Assembly (NCBI GenBank): GCA_002937505.1
Contig: PTJY01000001.1
Coordinates: forward strand, 248,001 to 312,000
DNA from: Alphaproteobacteria bacterium MarineAlpha12_Bin1
GTDB taxonomy: Bacteria > Pseudomonadota > Alphaproteobacteria > UBA6615
Direction: 5' to 3'
Length of the DNA stretch: 64,000 nucleotides
The stretch's first letter is position 1. Each line of letters starts with the position of its first letter. The notes beneath the pieces were generated by a model that worked only from the letters and a program-made list of their open reading frames with translations, ran no database searches and was not told the origin of the DNA. Below are positions 8,915-16,944 of the stretch, one piece after another. Both the position numbers and the translations under genes were made by a program.

Positions 8915-9814
8915 ATGTCATTGGACTGGGATAAATTACGAATTTTTCACAAAGTTGCTGAAGTGGGAAGCTTTACTCACGCCGGAGAAAGCATCCATTT
9001 AAGTCAATCAGCAGTTAGCAGGCAGATAAGTTCTTTAGAAGAGTCATTAAATTGTAGATTATTTCATCGTCATGCCAGGGGCTTATTACTAACTGAACAA
9101 GGTGAGCTACTTTATCGTACAGTTCACGAAGTATTTGGTAAGCTTACTATGGCTGAAGCCCAGCTAAACGATGCTCTAAAACGTCCACAAGGTCCATTAA
9201 AAATCACAACAACAGTTGGTCTTGGCTCCCTTTGGTTAACACCTCGCATAAGAGAGTTTGTTGATTTGTATCCAGACATAGAAGTAACTTTGATCACTTC
9301 AGACGAAGAACTAGATATATCTATGCGAGAAGCTGACTGTGCCATTAGACTTACCAGACCGACACAACCCGACTTAATTCAGCGCAGATTGACGAGAGTT
9401 AACACTCACGTATTTGCTTCATCTGAATACATTCAGCAACATGGAATGCCAGAAAGAATAACTGATTTGGATAATCACAAACTAATTGTTTATGACGAAG
9501 ATACTGTGCTTCCGGCACCAAATTTAAACTGGTTATTGAATGCAACTCGCAGCCACATAGGTAAAGAACCACGAAAGATATTAATTTTAAACAACCTTTA
9601 CGCAATGGTCAGATCAGTTGAAGCAGGTATTGGAGTTGCAGGTTTACCTGATTTTTATGCCAGAGAATCCACAAGTCTGGTTCGCATTTTGCCTGAGTTA
9701 GAGGGTCCAGGTAATGACGCATACTTTGTGTATCCAGAGGAGCTTAGAGCTTCACAACGAATTGGCGTATTCAGAGACTTCATAGTCAGCAAGGTATCGG
9801 AAACACGTTTCTAA
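8915..9814 (+). CDS. LysR family transcriptional regulator
   Basis: A 299-residue LysR-type regulator. The N-terminal helix-turn-helix is clear (LRIFHKVAEVGSFTHAGESI, then LSQSAVSRQISSLEESL near residues 30-46, and RLFHR). The effector-binding periplasmic-protein-like domain starts near residue 90 (GPLKITTTVGLGSLWLTP) and runs to the end. Its position directly after trxB suggests a shared transcript. The usual divergent target gene is missing, so its regulon is unclear. Effector unknown. Confidence 0.93.
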   Translation: MSLDWDKLRIFHKVAEVGSFTHAGESIHLSQSAVSRQISSLEESLNCRLFHRHARGLLLTEQGELLYRTVHEVFGKLTMAEAQLNDALKRPQGPLKITTTVGLGSLWLTPRIREFVDLYPDIEVTLITSDEELDISMREADCAIRLTRPTQPDLIQRRLTRVNTHVFASSEYIQQHGMPERITDLDNHKLIVYDEDTVLPAPNLNWLLNATRSHIGKEPRKILILNNLYAMVRSVEAGIGVAGLPDFYARESTSLVRILPELEGPGNDAYFVYPEELRASQRIGVFRDFIVSKVSETRF

Positions 9815-9897
9815 TTTTCCATCCACAAACTAGATATGTTATTTTTGCATGGCTGATAAACAATATTAGTGCAAGTTAGTTTCAAATTTTCGGGTTA

Positions 9898-9926
9898 TTA
9901 ATAGAACAACGCATGAAATCTATTAA
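9898..9926 (+). promoter_or_regulatory. Candidate sigma-70 promoter for the small RNA
   Basis: TTAATA (9898-9903) and TATTAA (9921-9926) are separated by exactly 17 bases. The predicted start is about 9932, directly before the first stem of the small RNA. The -35 is a weak match, so confidence is limited. Confidence 0.4.
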
Positions 9927-9930
9927 GTAC

Positions 9931-10046
9931 CTGATTGCATCTTCCTCCCGATGCAGTAGAACATGAATAGTAAATATTTGTTAATTATATCATTCATGCG
10001 TTCTCCCTATAACTTGGTCGGGCCCTTACGGGTCCGGCCTTGTTTC
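9931..10046 (+). ncRNA. Probable small RNA with anti-Shine-Dalgarno hairpin loop (alphaproteobacterial suhB/alpha-r14 or cuckoo type)
   Basis: Three stems are visible. Stem 1 pairs 9934-9941 with 9950-9957 (ATTGCATC/GATGCAGT, one G-U pair) and exposes the loop TTCCTCCC, complementary to ribosome-binding sites. Stem 2 pairs CATGAAT 9962-9968 with ATTCATG 9992-9998. A second CU-rich segment, TTCTCCCT, lies at about 10001-10008. Stem 3 is a ten-pair GC-rich hairpin, 10016-10025 with 10030-10039, followed by TTGTTTCT, as in an intrinsic terminator. A hairpin with an anti-SD loop followed by a terminator is the known layout of the alphaproteobacterial anti-SD sRNAs (Rfam suhB, alpha-r14/NfeR1, cuckoo RNAs). 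Family assignment is from memory. It could instead be a leader of the MFS gene starting at 10097. Confidence 0.62.
10016..10046 (+). terminator. Intrinsic terminator of the small RNA
   Basis: The stem GGTCGGGCCC / GGGTCCGGCC (ten pairs, two of them G-U) closes a TTAC loop and is followed by a moderately T-rich tail (TTGTTTCT). It stands 51 bases before the MFS start, so it would end upstream transcription. The tail is not a pure T-run. Confidence 0.65.
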
Positions 10047-10096
10047 TCACTAGCTTAATCAGGTATCCTAAGAAAACTAAACATTTAGGGCATAAA

Positions 10097-11323
10097 ATGA
10101 AAAGTGTCTTAACTAGACAACAACTTTACGTGATTTTTGCTGCAGGAATTATAATGACTGTGGTGATGGGAGTAAGGCAAACTTTCGGCCTTTTTCTAGT
10201 TCCTATGACCATTGATTTAGACTGGAGCAGAGGGCTCTTTGGCCTAGCAATGGCTTTACAGAATTTAATCTGGGGCGCTTTACAACCATTTGTCGGCGGA
10301 TTAGCTGATAGGTACGGTGCTGCTAAAGTAATAGCTTCAGGAGCTATAGTGTACGCCATTGGCATATTAGGGATGGCAAATGCAGTTACCCCTATAGAAC
10401 TAATCTTAACTGGGGGTGTGTTAGTAGGCATTGGGATGAGTGGTGCTGGGATTGCCGTTATTTTCGGAGCTGTCTCCCGAGCTGTATCTGCAGAAAACAG
10501 AACTTACGCTGTAGCCCTAGTAAGCACCATCGGCGCTTTGGGCCCGATGCTGCTTCCAGTAATAAGCCAAACGCTAATTGGCGTATCTGGATGGCCTTTT
10601 TCCCTAATGATTTCAGCTATAATAGTTCTTTTAATGGTCTTACTCGTTAGACTTTTCAATAATGATGGGCAAAGTGTTTTCCAAGAATCAGAACTTAATG
10701 TTCGGGAAGTTCTCAGAGAGGCACGCCTAAACTCAGGATATATTCTATTACTTTGCGGTTTCTTTGTATGTGGCTTCCAAGTCACGTTAATAACAACACA
10801 TTTTCCAGGATTCATTACGTCTGAAGGGCTATCATACGAGGCGGGAGCTGTAGCTTTAACAATAATTGGCTTTGCTAACGTAATAGGCACCTATTTGGCT
10901 GGCGAAACAAGCAAGAAGTTTAGACAAAAACACATACTGAGCCTTATATATTTAGGGCGCGGTATTGTAATACTAGCTATGCTGTTATTGCCTGTTTCAT
11001 CCTGGTCTATATATATAGTTTCAGCTGTTCTTGGGTTTCTATGGCTTGCCACAGTCCCACTCACAAGTGGCGTTGTATCCAGAATATTTGGAGCCAAACA
11101 CCTTGGTATGTTATTTGGAATTGTGTTCTTTTCCCACCAAGTTGGCGCGTTCTTCGGTGCTTGGTTGGGAGGGCAGGTTTTTGACGTAACCGGTAGCTAC
11201 GACATAGCTTGGTATATCGCAATTATTCTGTCATTTACTGCTGCCTTTTTGCATTGGCCTATTAAAGACTTGCCTGCTAATAAGTTTGTAATCAGTCCCA
11301 TGGACGAGAAATCTGCAACATAA
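10097..11323 (+). CDS. MFS transporter (oxalate/formate antiporter-like, monocarboxylate type)
   Basis: A roughly 408-residue major facilitator with about twelve hydrophobic segments. The N-terminal half has VMGVRQTFGLFLVPM and the loop 2-3 signature GGLADRYGAAKV. The central cytoplasmic loop is DGQSVFQESELNVREVLREA, and the C-terminal half has GLADRYG-like counterparts and LGMLFGIVFFSHQVGAFFGA, typical of monocarboxylate/OFA-type carriers. I place the start at ATG 10097 (MKSVLTRQQ); an in-frame TTG at 10040 would sit inside the terminator tail. The substrate is probably a small organic anion, but this is not readable. msrP follows on the same strand after 56 bases. Confidence 0.85.
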   Translation: MKSVLTRQQLYVIFAAGIIMTVVMGVRQTFGLFLVPMTIDLDWSRGLFGLAMALQNLIWGALQPFVGGLADRYGAAKVIASGAIVYAIGILGMANAVTPIELILTGGVLVGIGMSGAGIAVIFGAVSRAVSAENRTYAVALVSTIGALGPMLLPVISQTLIGVSGWPFSLMISAIIVLLMVLLVRLFNNDGQSVFQESELNVREVLREARLNSGYILLLCGFFVCGFQVTLITTHFPGFITSEGLSYEAGAVALTIIGFANVIGTYLAGETSKKFRQKHILSLIYLGRGIVILAMLLLPVSSWSIYIVSAVLGFLWLATVPLTSGVVSRIFGAKHLGMLFGIVFFSHQVGAFFGAWLGGQVFDVTGSYDIAWYIAIILSFTAAFLHWPIKDLPANKFVISPMDEKSAT

Positions 11324-11379
11324 CTTACAATCAGTGTAGAAATTATCATTAATACAATATCAATGCCTGTGAATTATTT

Positions 11380-12366
11380 ATGCTTACTAAAACTAGAAAG
11401 TCTTGGGAAATATCAGAGAACACTATAACCCCAGAAAATATTTATTTAAATCGTAGAAATATTACTAATTCCATTCTCCTAGGATCCATCGGTCTGACTA
11501 GCCTATCTACCTTTTTGGCAGGCAAAGCTTTTGCATCTGACGCAAATGCTAAGACACAAAGCTTTGTAAACTCTTATAAAAGAAATTCAAAGTATATTCT
11601 AGACCGGCAAATAACTCCTGAAAGATACACAACGACTTATAATAATTACTATGAGTTTGGATCGAATAAAAACATCTGGAAACGAGCCAAAAAACTAAAA
11701 ATACGACCTTGGACAATCAAAATAGATGGAATGGTTGAAAATGAACTCAATATAAATATTGAGGACCTTTTTGCGAAAGTAGATTTTGAAGAACGTCTTT
11801 ATAGACATCGATGCGTAGAAGCATGGTCAATGGCAGTGCCATGGATTGGTTTTCCAATGAAGCAGTTGATAAATCTTGCAAAACCCACTTTTGACGCAAA
11901 GTATGTCGTTATGGAAACTATTTTAGCTGACAAATCAATTATGCCAGGTCTTAGACAATCCTGGTACCCATGGCCTTATACTGAGTCAATCACCCTAGAG
12001 GAAGCAAAGAACGAGCTGTCTTTTCTCGTAACAGGCATGTATGGAAAGGAACTACCCACCCAAAATGGAGCTCCATTACGACTAGCTATTCCCTGGAAGT
12101 ACGGCTTCAAGTCTATTAAATCTATTGTGCGTTTTACCTTCACAAGTGAACGTAAAAAAAGTTTTTGGGAATCTTTAGCACCTAATGAATACGGTTTTTG
12201 GGCAAATGTAAATCCTGACGTGAGCCACCCACGCTGGAGCCAGAAAACTGAGTGGAAAATTGGGGGCGGAAAATATGACCGTGTGCCTACGATGCTATTT
12301 AATGGGTATGGAGAATATGTTTCTTACCTATACACAAACCTGAAAGATGACTCATTGTATCGATAA
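11380..12366 (+). CDS. msrP: Protein-methionine-sulfoxide reductase catalytic subunit MsrP (YedY)
   Basis: Periplasmic molybdenum-cofactor enzyme that repairs oxidised methionines in envelope proteins. At 328 residues it fits the family. A Tat-type signal is present: twin arginine at 25-26 in LNRRNITNS, a hydrophobic stretch to about residue 48, and an AFA cleavage-like end. The Mo-ligand cysteine is C145 in YRHRCVEAWSMAVPW, and APLRLAIPWKYGFKSIK near residues 230-245 is another family signature. The haem partner MsrQ (YedZ), which supplies electrons and is often adjacent, is not present in this window. Confidence 0.93.
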   Translation: MLTKTRKSWEISENTITPENIYLNRRNITNSILLGSIGLTSLSTFLAGKAFASDANAKTQSFVNSYKRNSKYILDRQITPERYTTTYNNYYEFGSNKNIWKRAKKLKIRPWTIKIDGMVENELNINIEDLFAKVDFEERLYRHRCVEAWSMAVPWIGFPMKQLINLAKPTFDAKYVVMETILADKSIMPGLRQSWYPWPYTESITLEEAKNELSFLVTGMYGKELPTQNGAPLRLAIPWKYGFKSIKSIVRFTFTSERKKSFWESLAPNEYGFWANVNPDVSHPRWSQKTEWKIGGGKYDRVPTMLFNGYGEYVSYLYTNLKDDSLYR

Positions 12367-12400
12367 TCTGTATTATTAGATTTAAGAGAAACTCTCAAAT

Positions 12401-13702
12401 TTATCTTTTATTCTCTAATTCACTAGGTTTAGGGCCGCCAGTAGCCCAGTCTAGTAACTCAATAGTGTGAACAATTGGAATATCTAATCCCCGAACAAGT
12501 TGCGTAATACATCCTATGTTTCCAGTTGCAACAAAATCTGGATTAGTAGCGCATATCTTTTCAGTTTTTCTTACTCTCAACTTTTCAGCCAGCTCGTTTT
12601 GGAGAATATTATAAGTTCCTGCAGAACCACAACACAAATGACCTTCTTCCGGCTCACTCACTAAAAACCCAGCAGCTTCCAAAAGTTCTTTAGGCTGATT
12701 TTTAATCCCTTGACCATGCTGCATTGAGCAAGCCGAATGATAAGTCACTTTTGATTTTTGGATCTCGTCATTCTTAACAAACTCTATATCAAGAGAATGT
12801 AAAAACTCTGATATATCACAGGCCAACTTCGATATCTTTTCTGCTTTCAATGCGTATTCAGGTTCATCACGGAACATAAAGGCGTAATCTTTTATCTGGG
12901 TTCCACAACCACTGGTATTAACAACTATAGCATCCAATTCGCCACGTTGTATTTCAAGCCACCATGAATCAATATTAGCCTTGGCTTGCTGACGAGATAA
13001 ATCTGCCTTACCTAAATGGTGAACCAAAGAGCCACAGCACCCACTATTTTTTGAAACAACAACTTCTGCTCCTAATCGAGTTAGAACTCTCACAGTTGAT
13101 TCGTTTATTTGGGGAGATAATACGGTCTGCGCACAGCCACTAAGCAATGCCACTCTTATGTTTTTAGTTCCTTGAGACTGATAGATTCCCTGAAAGTCAG
13201 TTGTGGATTTTTTTGTCAAACTAATCGGAGCTAAATCAATCATAGTACGAAAATATTTGGGAAATAAAAAACGGACTGGTCGAAAAAGAATTGCTAGCCA
13301 AATAGCCATTCGAAACCTTGACGGATAAGGAATAGTCATTGAGAGGCTCCATCTGACCAATCTATCCAAAAATGGACGCTTGTAAGTATCTTCTATATAG
13401 CTCCGACCATGATCAACTAAATGCTGGTAGTGAACAGCAGAAGGACAAGTCGTCATACAAGATAGACAGGACAGACAACGATCAATGTGAGTTACAACCT
13501 CTTTAGTAGCAGGTTCCTCAGATTCTAGCATCTCCTTCATCAAATAAATACGACCCCTTGGACTATCAAGTTCGTCTCCAAGCAGGACATAAGTGGGGCA
13601 GGTTGCATTACAAAAGCCGCAATGCACGCAGGAGCGCAAAATATCGTTTACAGCAGAGGTGTCTGGGTCAGATAGCTGATCAATTGAAAAATGAGTTTGC
13701 AT
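12401..13702 (-). CDS. glcF: Glycolate oxidase iron-sulfur subunit
   Basis: Subunit F of membrane-associated glycolate oxidase, which passes electrons from glycolate to the respiratory chain. Two 4Fe-4S motifs lie near the N-terminus (C26-C29-C32-C36 and C77-C80-C83-C87, numbered with one extra upstream residue). Two CCG domains follow, with GCCGSLVHH near 235 and CCGSAGTYN near 370. The start is the ATG at 13702, set by a perfect GGAGGT eight bases upstream that overlaps the end of glcE. It is the last gene of the glcDEF operon. Confidence 0.95.
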   Translation of the reverse strand: MQTHFSIDQLSDPDTSAVNDILRSCVHCGFCNATCPTYVLLGDELDSPRGRIYLMKEMLESEEPATKEVVTHIDRCLSCLSCMTTCPSAVHYQHLVDHGRSYIEDTYKRPFLDRLVRWSLSMTIPYPSRFRMAIWLAILFRPVRFLFPKYFRTMIDLAPISLTKKSTTDFQGIYQSQGTKNIRVALLSGCAQTVLSPQINESTVRVLTRLGAEVVVSKNSGCCGSLVHHLGKADLSRQQAKANIDSWWLEIQRGELDAIVVNTSGCGTQIKDYAFMFRDEPEYALKAEKISKLACDISEFLHSLDIEFVKNDEIQKSKVTYHSACSMQHGQGIKNQPKELLEAAGFLVSEPEEGHLCCGSAGTYNILQNELAEKLRVRKTEKICATNPDFVATGNIGCITQLVRGLDIPIVHTIELLDWATGGPKPSELENKR

Positions 13703-13706
13703 CAAA

Positions 13707-14957
13707 CTATACCTCCAAGTACATGCGTCCGGGGTTTAATATTCTTTGAGGATCGAAGCTGTTTTTTATTCGGGCGGTTAATTTTGCTAATGCTAGAGTT
13801 TGAGGATGAAAAACATCTGTTTGAGATCTAATACTATCTTCTGCCCTTACTAAAGTTGCATGACCTCCACCATTAGCATTAATTACATCTCGTATAATAG
13901 TAGCACCTGAATCACTCATATATTCGTCTAATTTGTACCAAACGAGACCTCCACCCCAATCATAAAAAGCGCAGCCAGCTATCAAGCTATTAATTTTTTC
14001 AACAATAGTTGGAGCCATCGTAGGCGTTACAGACATACGCCAAAGCGGATCCTTCCTCTCTTTATATGGACCAACATCACAAACGTCTTTCCAAAAAACA
14101 ATTGAGTTTTCTTTGTTTATCTTTTCGACAGCACCAAAATTTTTGAGAAGTTTTATTAGAGACTCGCAGCGTGCAACAACTGACGGCCTAAACCCTTCAA
14201 CTCTTAAGGCTGTAACTGAGCTGTTTTCGTTCCTTATATCTCCTAGAGACAATTCAGAACTAGATCTAGCAGGTAAGTGAGCAGCACCTGATACTTCATG
14301 GCTTGAGTTTATAGCCGTAGACAAGGCCCTTTGAGCCGTCTTTTCATCAAGACCAAAAATTACGAGTGTTGACGTATTTTCGGGGGCTGGAAGAACCTTG
14401 AGAGTTATTTCAGTTAGGGCAGCTAATGTTCCATAAGATCCAGTCATTAATTTTGACAAATCATATCCTGTAACATTTTTTACAACCCGACCACCACTTT
14501 TAATATATTCCCCACGGCCACTGACGCCTTTTATGCCAAGAACGTGATCCCTTGCGGCCCCTGCTTTAATACGCCGAGGTCCGGTGAGGTTACAGGCAAT
14601 AAGGCCGCCGAGACTTCCTCCTTCATTGCCATAAAGTTTTGCCATATGAATCGGCTCAAAAGCCAATTGTTGCCCTTCAGATTCTAGTAGGTCTTCTATA
14701 TCAGAAACGCGCGTACCTGCTCCAGCAGTAAGAACCAATTCATCTGGCTCATATAAGGATACTCCGCTTAACGAAGATAGGTCTATCGTATGACCTATAA
14801 CTAGATTACCTATATTACCTTGTTTTCCTATAATCGGCCGACCTAATCCACGTTTAGTAGCCAAACCAACAATTTCAAGTGGAATATCATCTGCAATAGC
14901 CCATTTTACCATGTCTTCAAGTTGGCTAGAGTCTGAAGGTTTTAGAACCTCTGTCAT
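13707..14957 (-). CDS. glcE: Glycolate oxidase FAD-binding subunit GlcE
   Basis: A 416-residue FAD-linked oxidase of the GlcD/GlcE group. The PCMH-type FAD fold covers roughly residues 1-190 with PLEIVGLATKRGLGRPI, the YEPDELVLTAGAGT segment and SLGGLIACNLTGPRRIKAGAARDHVLG, which is characteristic of GlcE. The C-terminal FDPQRILNPGRM is the conserved end. It starts five bases after glcD stops and its end carries the glcF ribosome binding site, so the three are translationally linked. Confidence 0.94.
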   Translation of the reverse strand: MTEVLKPSDSSQLEDMVKWAIADDIPLEIVGLATKRGLGRPIIGKQGNIGNLVIGHTIDLSSLSGVSLYEPDELVLTAGAGTRVSDIEDLLESEGQQLAFEPIHMAKLYGNEGGSLGGLIACNLTGPRRIKAGAARDHVLGIKGVSGRGEYIKSGGRVVKNVTGYDLSKLMTGSYGTLAALTEITLKVLPAPENTSTLVIFGLDEKTAQRALSTAINSSHEVSGAAHLPARSSSELSLGDIRNENSSVTALRVEGFRPSVVARCESLIKLLKNFGAVEKINKENSIVFWKDVCDVGPYKERKDPLWRMSVTPTMAPTIVEKINSLIAGCAFYDWGGGLVWYKLDEYMSDSGATIIRDVINANGGGHATLVRAEDSIRSQTDVFHPQTLALAKLTARIKNSFDPQRILNPGRMYLEV

Positions 14958-14962
14958 TAATT

Positions 14963-16450
14963 CTAAAACCGAGGTATGTCAGGAAAGGGCATTTTACCTT
15001 TATGTATATGTACTCTTCCCAGTTCAGCACATCTGTGTAAGGTAGGAAAAACTTTTCCTGGATTTAAGATCTGATGCGGATCAAATGCACATTTTACGCG
15101 TTGCTGTTGATTTAAGTCGATTTCAGAAAACATAACACCCATAAGATCTCTTTTTTCAACTCCTACACCATGCTCTCCAGTGAGAACCCCCCCAACTTCA
15201 ACACATAGTTTCAAAATGTCAGATCCAAAGTTTTCAGCTCTTTCTAGTTCGCCTGGATTGTTGGCGTCATACATAATTAGAGGATGGAGATTACCATCGC
15301 CAGCATGAAAAACATTCGCCACTTTAAGACCATATGTTTTAGACAACTCTGACATTCGAGCTAAAACTTCTGGCAATTTTGAGCGAGGTATTGTGCCATC
15401 AACACAATAATAATCTGGAGTTAAGCGTCCAATCGCTGGAAATGCTGCTTTACGCCCGGCCCAAAATTGTTCTCGCTCTTCTTCGTTTCTACTTACCCGT
15501 AATGAAACAGCTCCTTGAGAATTAGCAATTTCTTTTACTCGATCAATTAAAAAATTCACTTCCTCAAACGGACCATCTAGCTCAACTAGAAGTAACGCTC
15601 CAACATTCAAGGGATAGCCCACTTTAACAAACGCTTCAGCGGCTTCAATGGCTGGGCCATCCATCATTTCCATACCTCCAGGTATGATTCCGTCTGCTAT
15701 AATATTTGCGACGCACTTACCTGCTTGTTCAGAACTATCAAAACCAATCATTAGTGCGTTCGCCGAAGTTGGCCTAGAAAGAATTCTGACAGTAACTTCA
15801 GTAATTATTCCTAAAAGCCCTTCTGACCCAGTCATAAGACCGAGCAGGTCATAACCCTCGCTGTCCATATGTTTACCACCCAATGAAACAATCTCACCAT
15901 CAGGTAGAACCATCTGCAAGCCAAGAATATTGTTAGTTGTTAGTCCATATTTCAGACAATGGACACCCCCAGAGTTTTCTGCAACGTTACCACCAATTGT
16001 ACAAGCAATCTGGCTAGAAGGATCTGGTGCATAGTAAAACCCATGTCCCTTTACCGCTTCTGAAATGGATAAATTAGTAACCCCGGGCTGAACACGTGCA
16101 CAGCGATTATCATAATCTATTTCTAATATTTTATTAAATTTTCCCAGACCCAAAGTTATGCCATCAGCTAGAGGAAGAGCTCCTCCGGACAACGAAGTGC
16201 CCGCTCCTCTAGGAACAATTTTAACATTATTGTTATAGCAATAAGACAGCACTTGGCTAATCTGTTCTACAGTTTCGGGCAATACAACTATCATAGGCAC
16301 TTGCCGATAGGCAGTCAGTCCATCGGACTCATAGACAGATAACTCCTTCTTCTCCGAAATTATACTCTCACTAGGAACAAATTTCATTAAAGAAGAAATT
16401 ATTTCTTCTCTACGCTCAATAACTGCTTTATCCGGTTCAGGCATCTTCAT
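14963..16450 (-). CDS. glcD: Glycolate oxidase subunit GlcD
   Basis: Catalytic FAD subunit, 495 residues, of usual length. The FAD-binding domain shows PRGAGTSLSGGALP and CTIGGNVAENSGGVHCLKYG. The C-terminal domain has VFHAGDGNLHPLI with the catalytic histidine region, and GVLTGEHGVGVEKRD near residues 415-429. FDPHQILNPGKVFP is close to the end. First gene of the operon. The rpmJ terminator lies about 60 bases upstream, so glcDEF must use a promoter within 16451-16512. No glcC regulator is adjacent. In marine bacteria this operon supports use of glycolate released by phytoplankton; that ecological reading is inference. Confidence 0.96.
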   Translation of the reverse strand: MKMPEPDKAVIERREEIISSLMKFVPSESIISEKKELSVYESDGLTAYRQVPMIVVLPETVEQISQVLSYCYNNNVKIVPRGAGTSLSGGALPLADGITLGLGKFNKILEIDYDNRCARVQPGVTNLSISEAVKGHGFYYAPDPSSQIACTIGGNVAENSGGVHCLKYGLTTNNILGLQMVLPDGEIVSLGGKHMDSEGYDLLGLMTGSEGLLGIITEVTVRILSRPTSANALMIGFDSSEQAGKCVANIIADGIIPGGMEMMDGPAIEAAEAFVKVGYPLNVGALLLVELDGPFEEVNFLIDRVKEIANSQGAVSLRVSRNEEEREQFWAGRKAAFPAIGRLTPDYYCVDGTIPRSKLPEVLARMSELSKTYGLKVANVFHAGDGNLHPLIMYDANNPGELERAENFGSDILKLCVEVGGVLTGEHGVGVEKRDLMGVMFSEIDLNQQQRVKCAFDPHQILNPGKVFPTLHRCAELGRVHIHKGKMPFPDIPRF

Positions 16451-16510
16451 CGGCTAAGACCTTCAGCACTAAATATACACCAACAGACAGCTTATTAAAA
16501 AGCAAAACTG

Positions 16511-16536
16511 ATAAAAAAACGCGCCTTTGCGCGGTT
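16511..16536 (-). terminator. Intrinsic terminator downstream of rpmJ
   Basis: On the minus strand the stem ACCGCGC/GCGCG with an AAAG-type loop (stem 16520-16524 with 16529-16533) is followed by seven T residues (16513-16519 as A on the plus strand). It lies about 40 bases after the rpmJ stop and before glcD, separating the two units. Confidence 0.8.
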
Positions 16537-16575
16537 ATTAATAGTAATTTTTAAATTGCACAAAGACAATAAGCA

Positions 16576-16701
16576 TCAGCCTTGGCGGGCTTTGAAACGA
16601 GGGTTACGTTTATTGATAACGTACAACCTCCCCTTCCTTTTAACCACCTGACAATGGCGATCTCTCTTCTTTAAGGTTTTTAATGAACTGGCGACCTTCA
16701 T
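16576..16701 (-). CDS. rpmJ: 50S ribosomal protein L36
   Basis: A 41-residue protein found by translating the glcD upstream gap on the minus strand. It begins [20 protein letters not shown] and ends NPRFKARQG, which is the alphaproteobacterial L36 with only one of the zinc-ligand cysteines (C17) and a histidine (H16), that is, the C-minus form. The protein is highly basic, as expected for a 23S rRNA binder. It is a single-gene unit: a good promoter lies upstream (16747-16775) and a terminator downstream (16511-16536). Solitary rpmJ away from the ribosomal operons is normal for this class. Confidence 0.95.
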   Translation of the reverse strand: MKVASSLKTLKKRDRHCQVVKRKGRLYVINKRNPRFKARQG

Positions 16702-16746
16702 CTACTTTGCCTTCTGCCCTCAGGGCTTTAATGCGTTAAGTGGCAG

Positions 16747-16775
16747 AAACTACAAATCTACCACTATGCTGTCAA
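16747..16775 (-). promoter_or_regulatory. rpmJ promoter
   Basis: On the minus strand TTGACA (16770-16775) and TAGTTT (16747-16752) are separated by 17 bases. The predicted start, near 16740, gives a leader of about 40 bases containing the small hairpin GCCCTGAGGGC shortly before the ATG. Confidence 0.65.
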
Positions 16776-16810
16776 CAACTCGTTTTAAATTATAGAATAT
16801 TTACTACGAT

Positions 16811-16839
16811 TTGACAGTGCTACATATGCAGCGCATGCT
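16811..16839 (+). promoter_or_regulatory. Candidate promoter of the IPNS-type oxygenase gene
   Basis: A perfect TTGACA (16811-16816) is followed after 17 bases by the weak -10 CATGCT (16834-16839). The gene starts about 105 bases further on. The rest of the gap from 16776 to 16944 holds no visible gene. Confidence 0.35.
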
Positions 16840-16944
16840 TAAATATTGGGATTAACCAATAGAGTAAAATAAGTCTAGTTTTATGGCATTTTATAGGGCA
16901 GCAGTTTATTTGTGGCTCAAGAATATTAAAAGGGAGATTAATTG

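Noticed and set aside
12367-12400. GAGA/TCTC hairpin between msrP and glcF stops as terminator
   Set aside because: Only four pairs and no long T-run.
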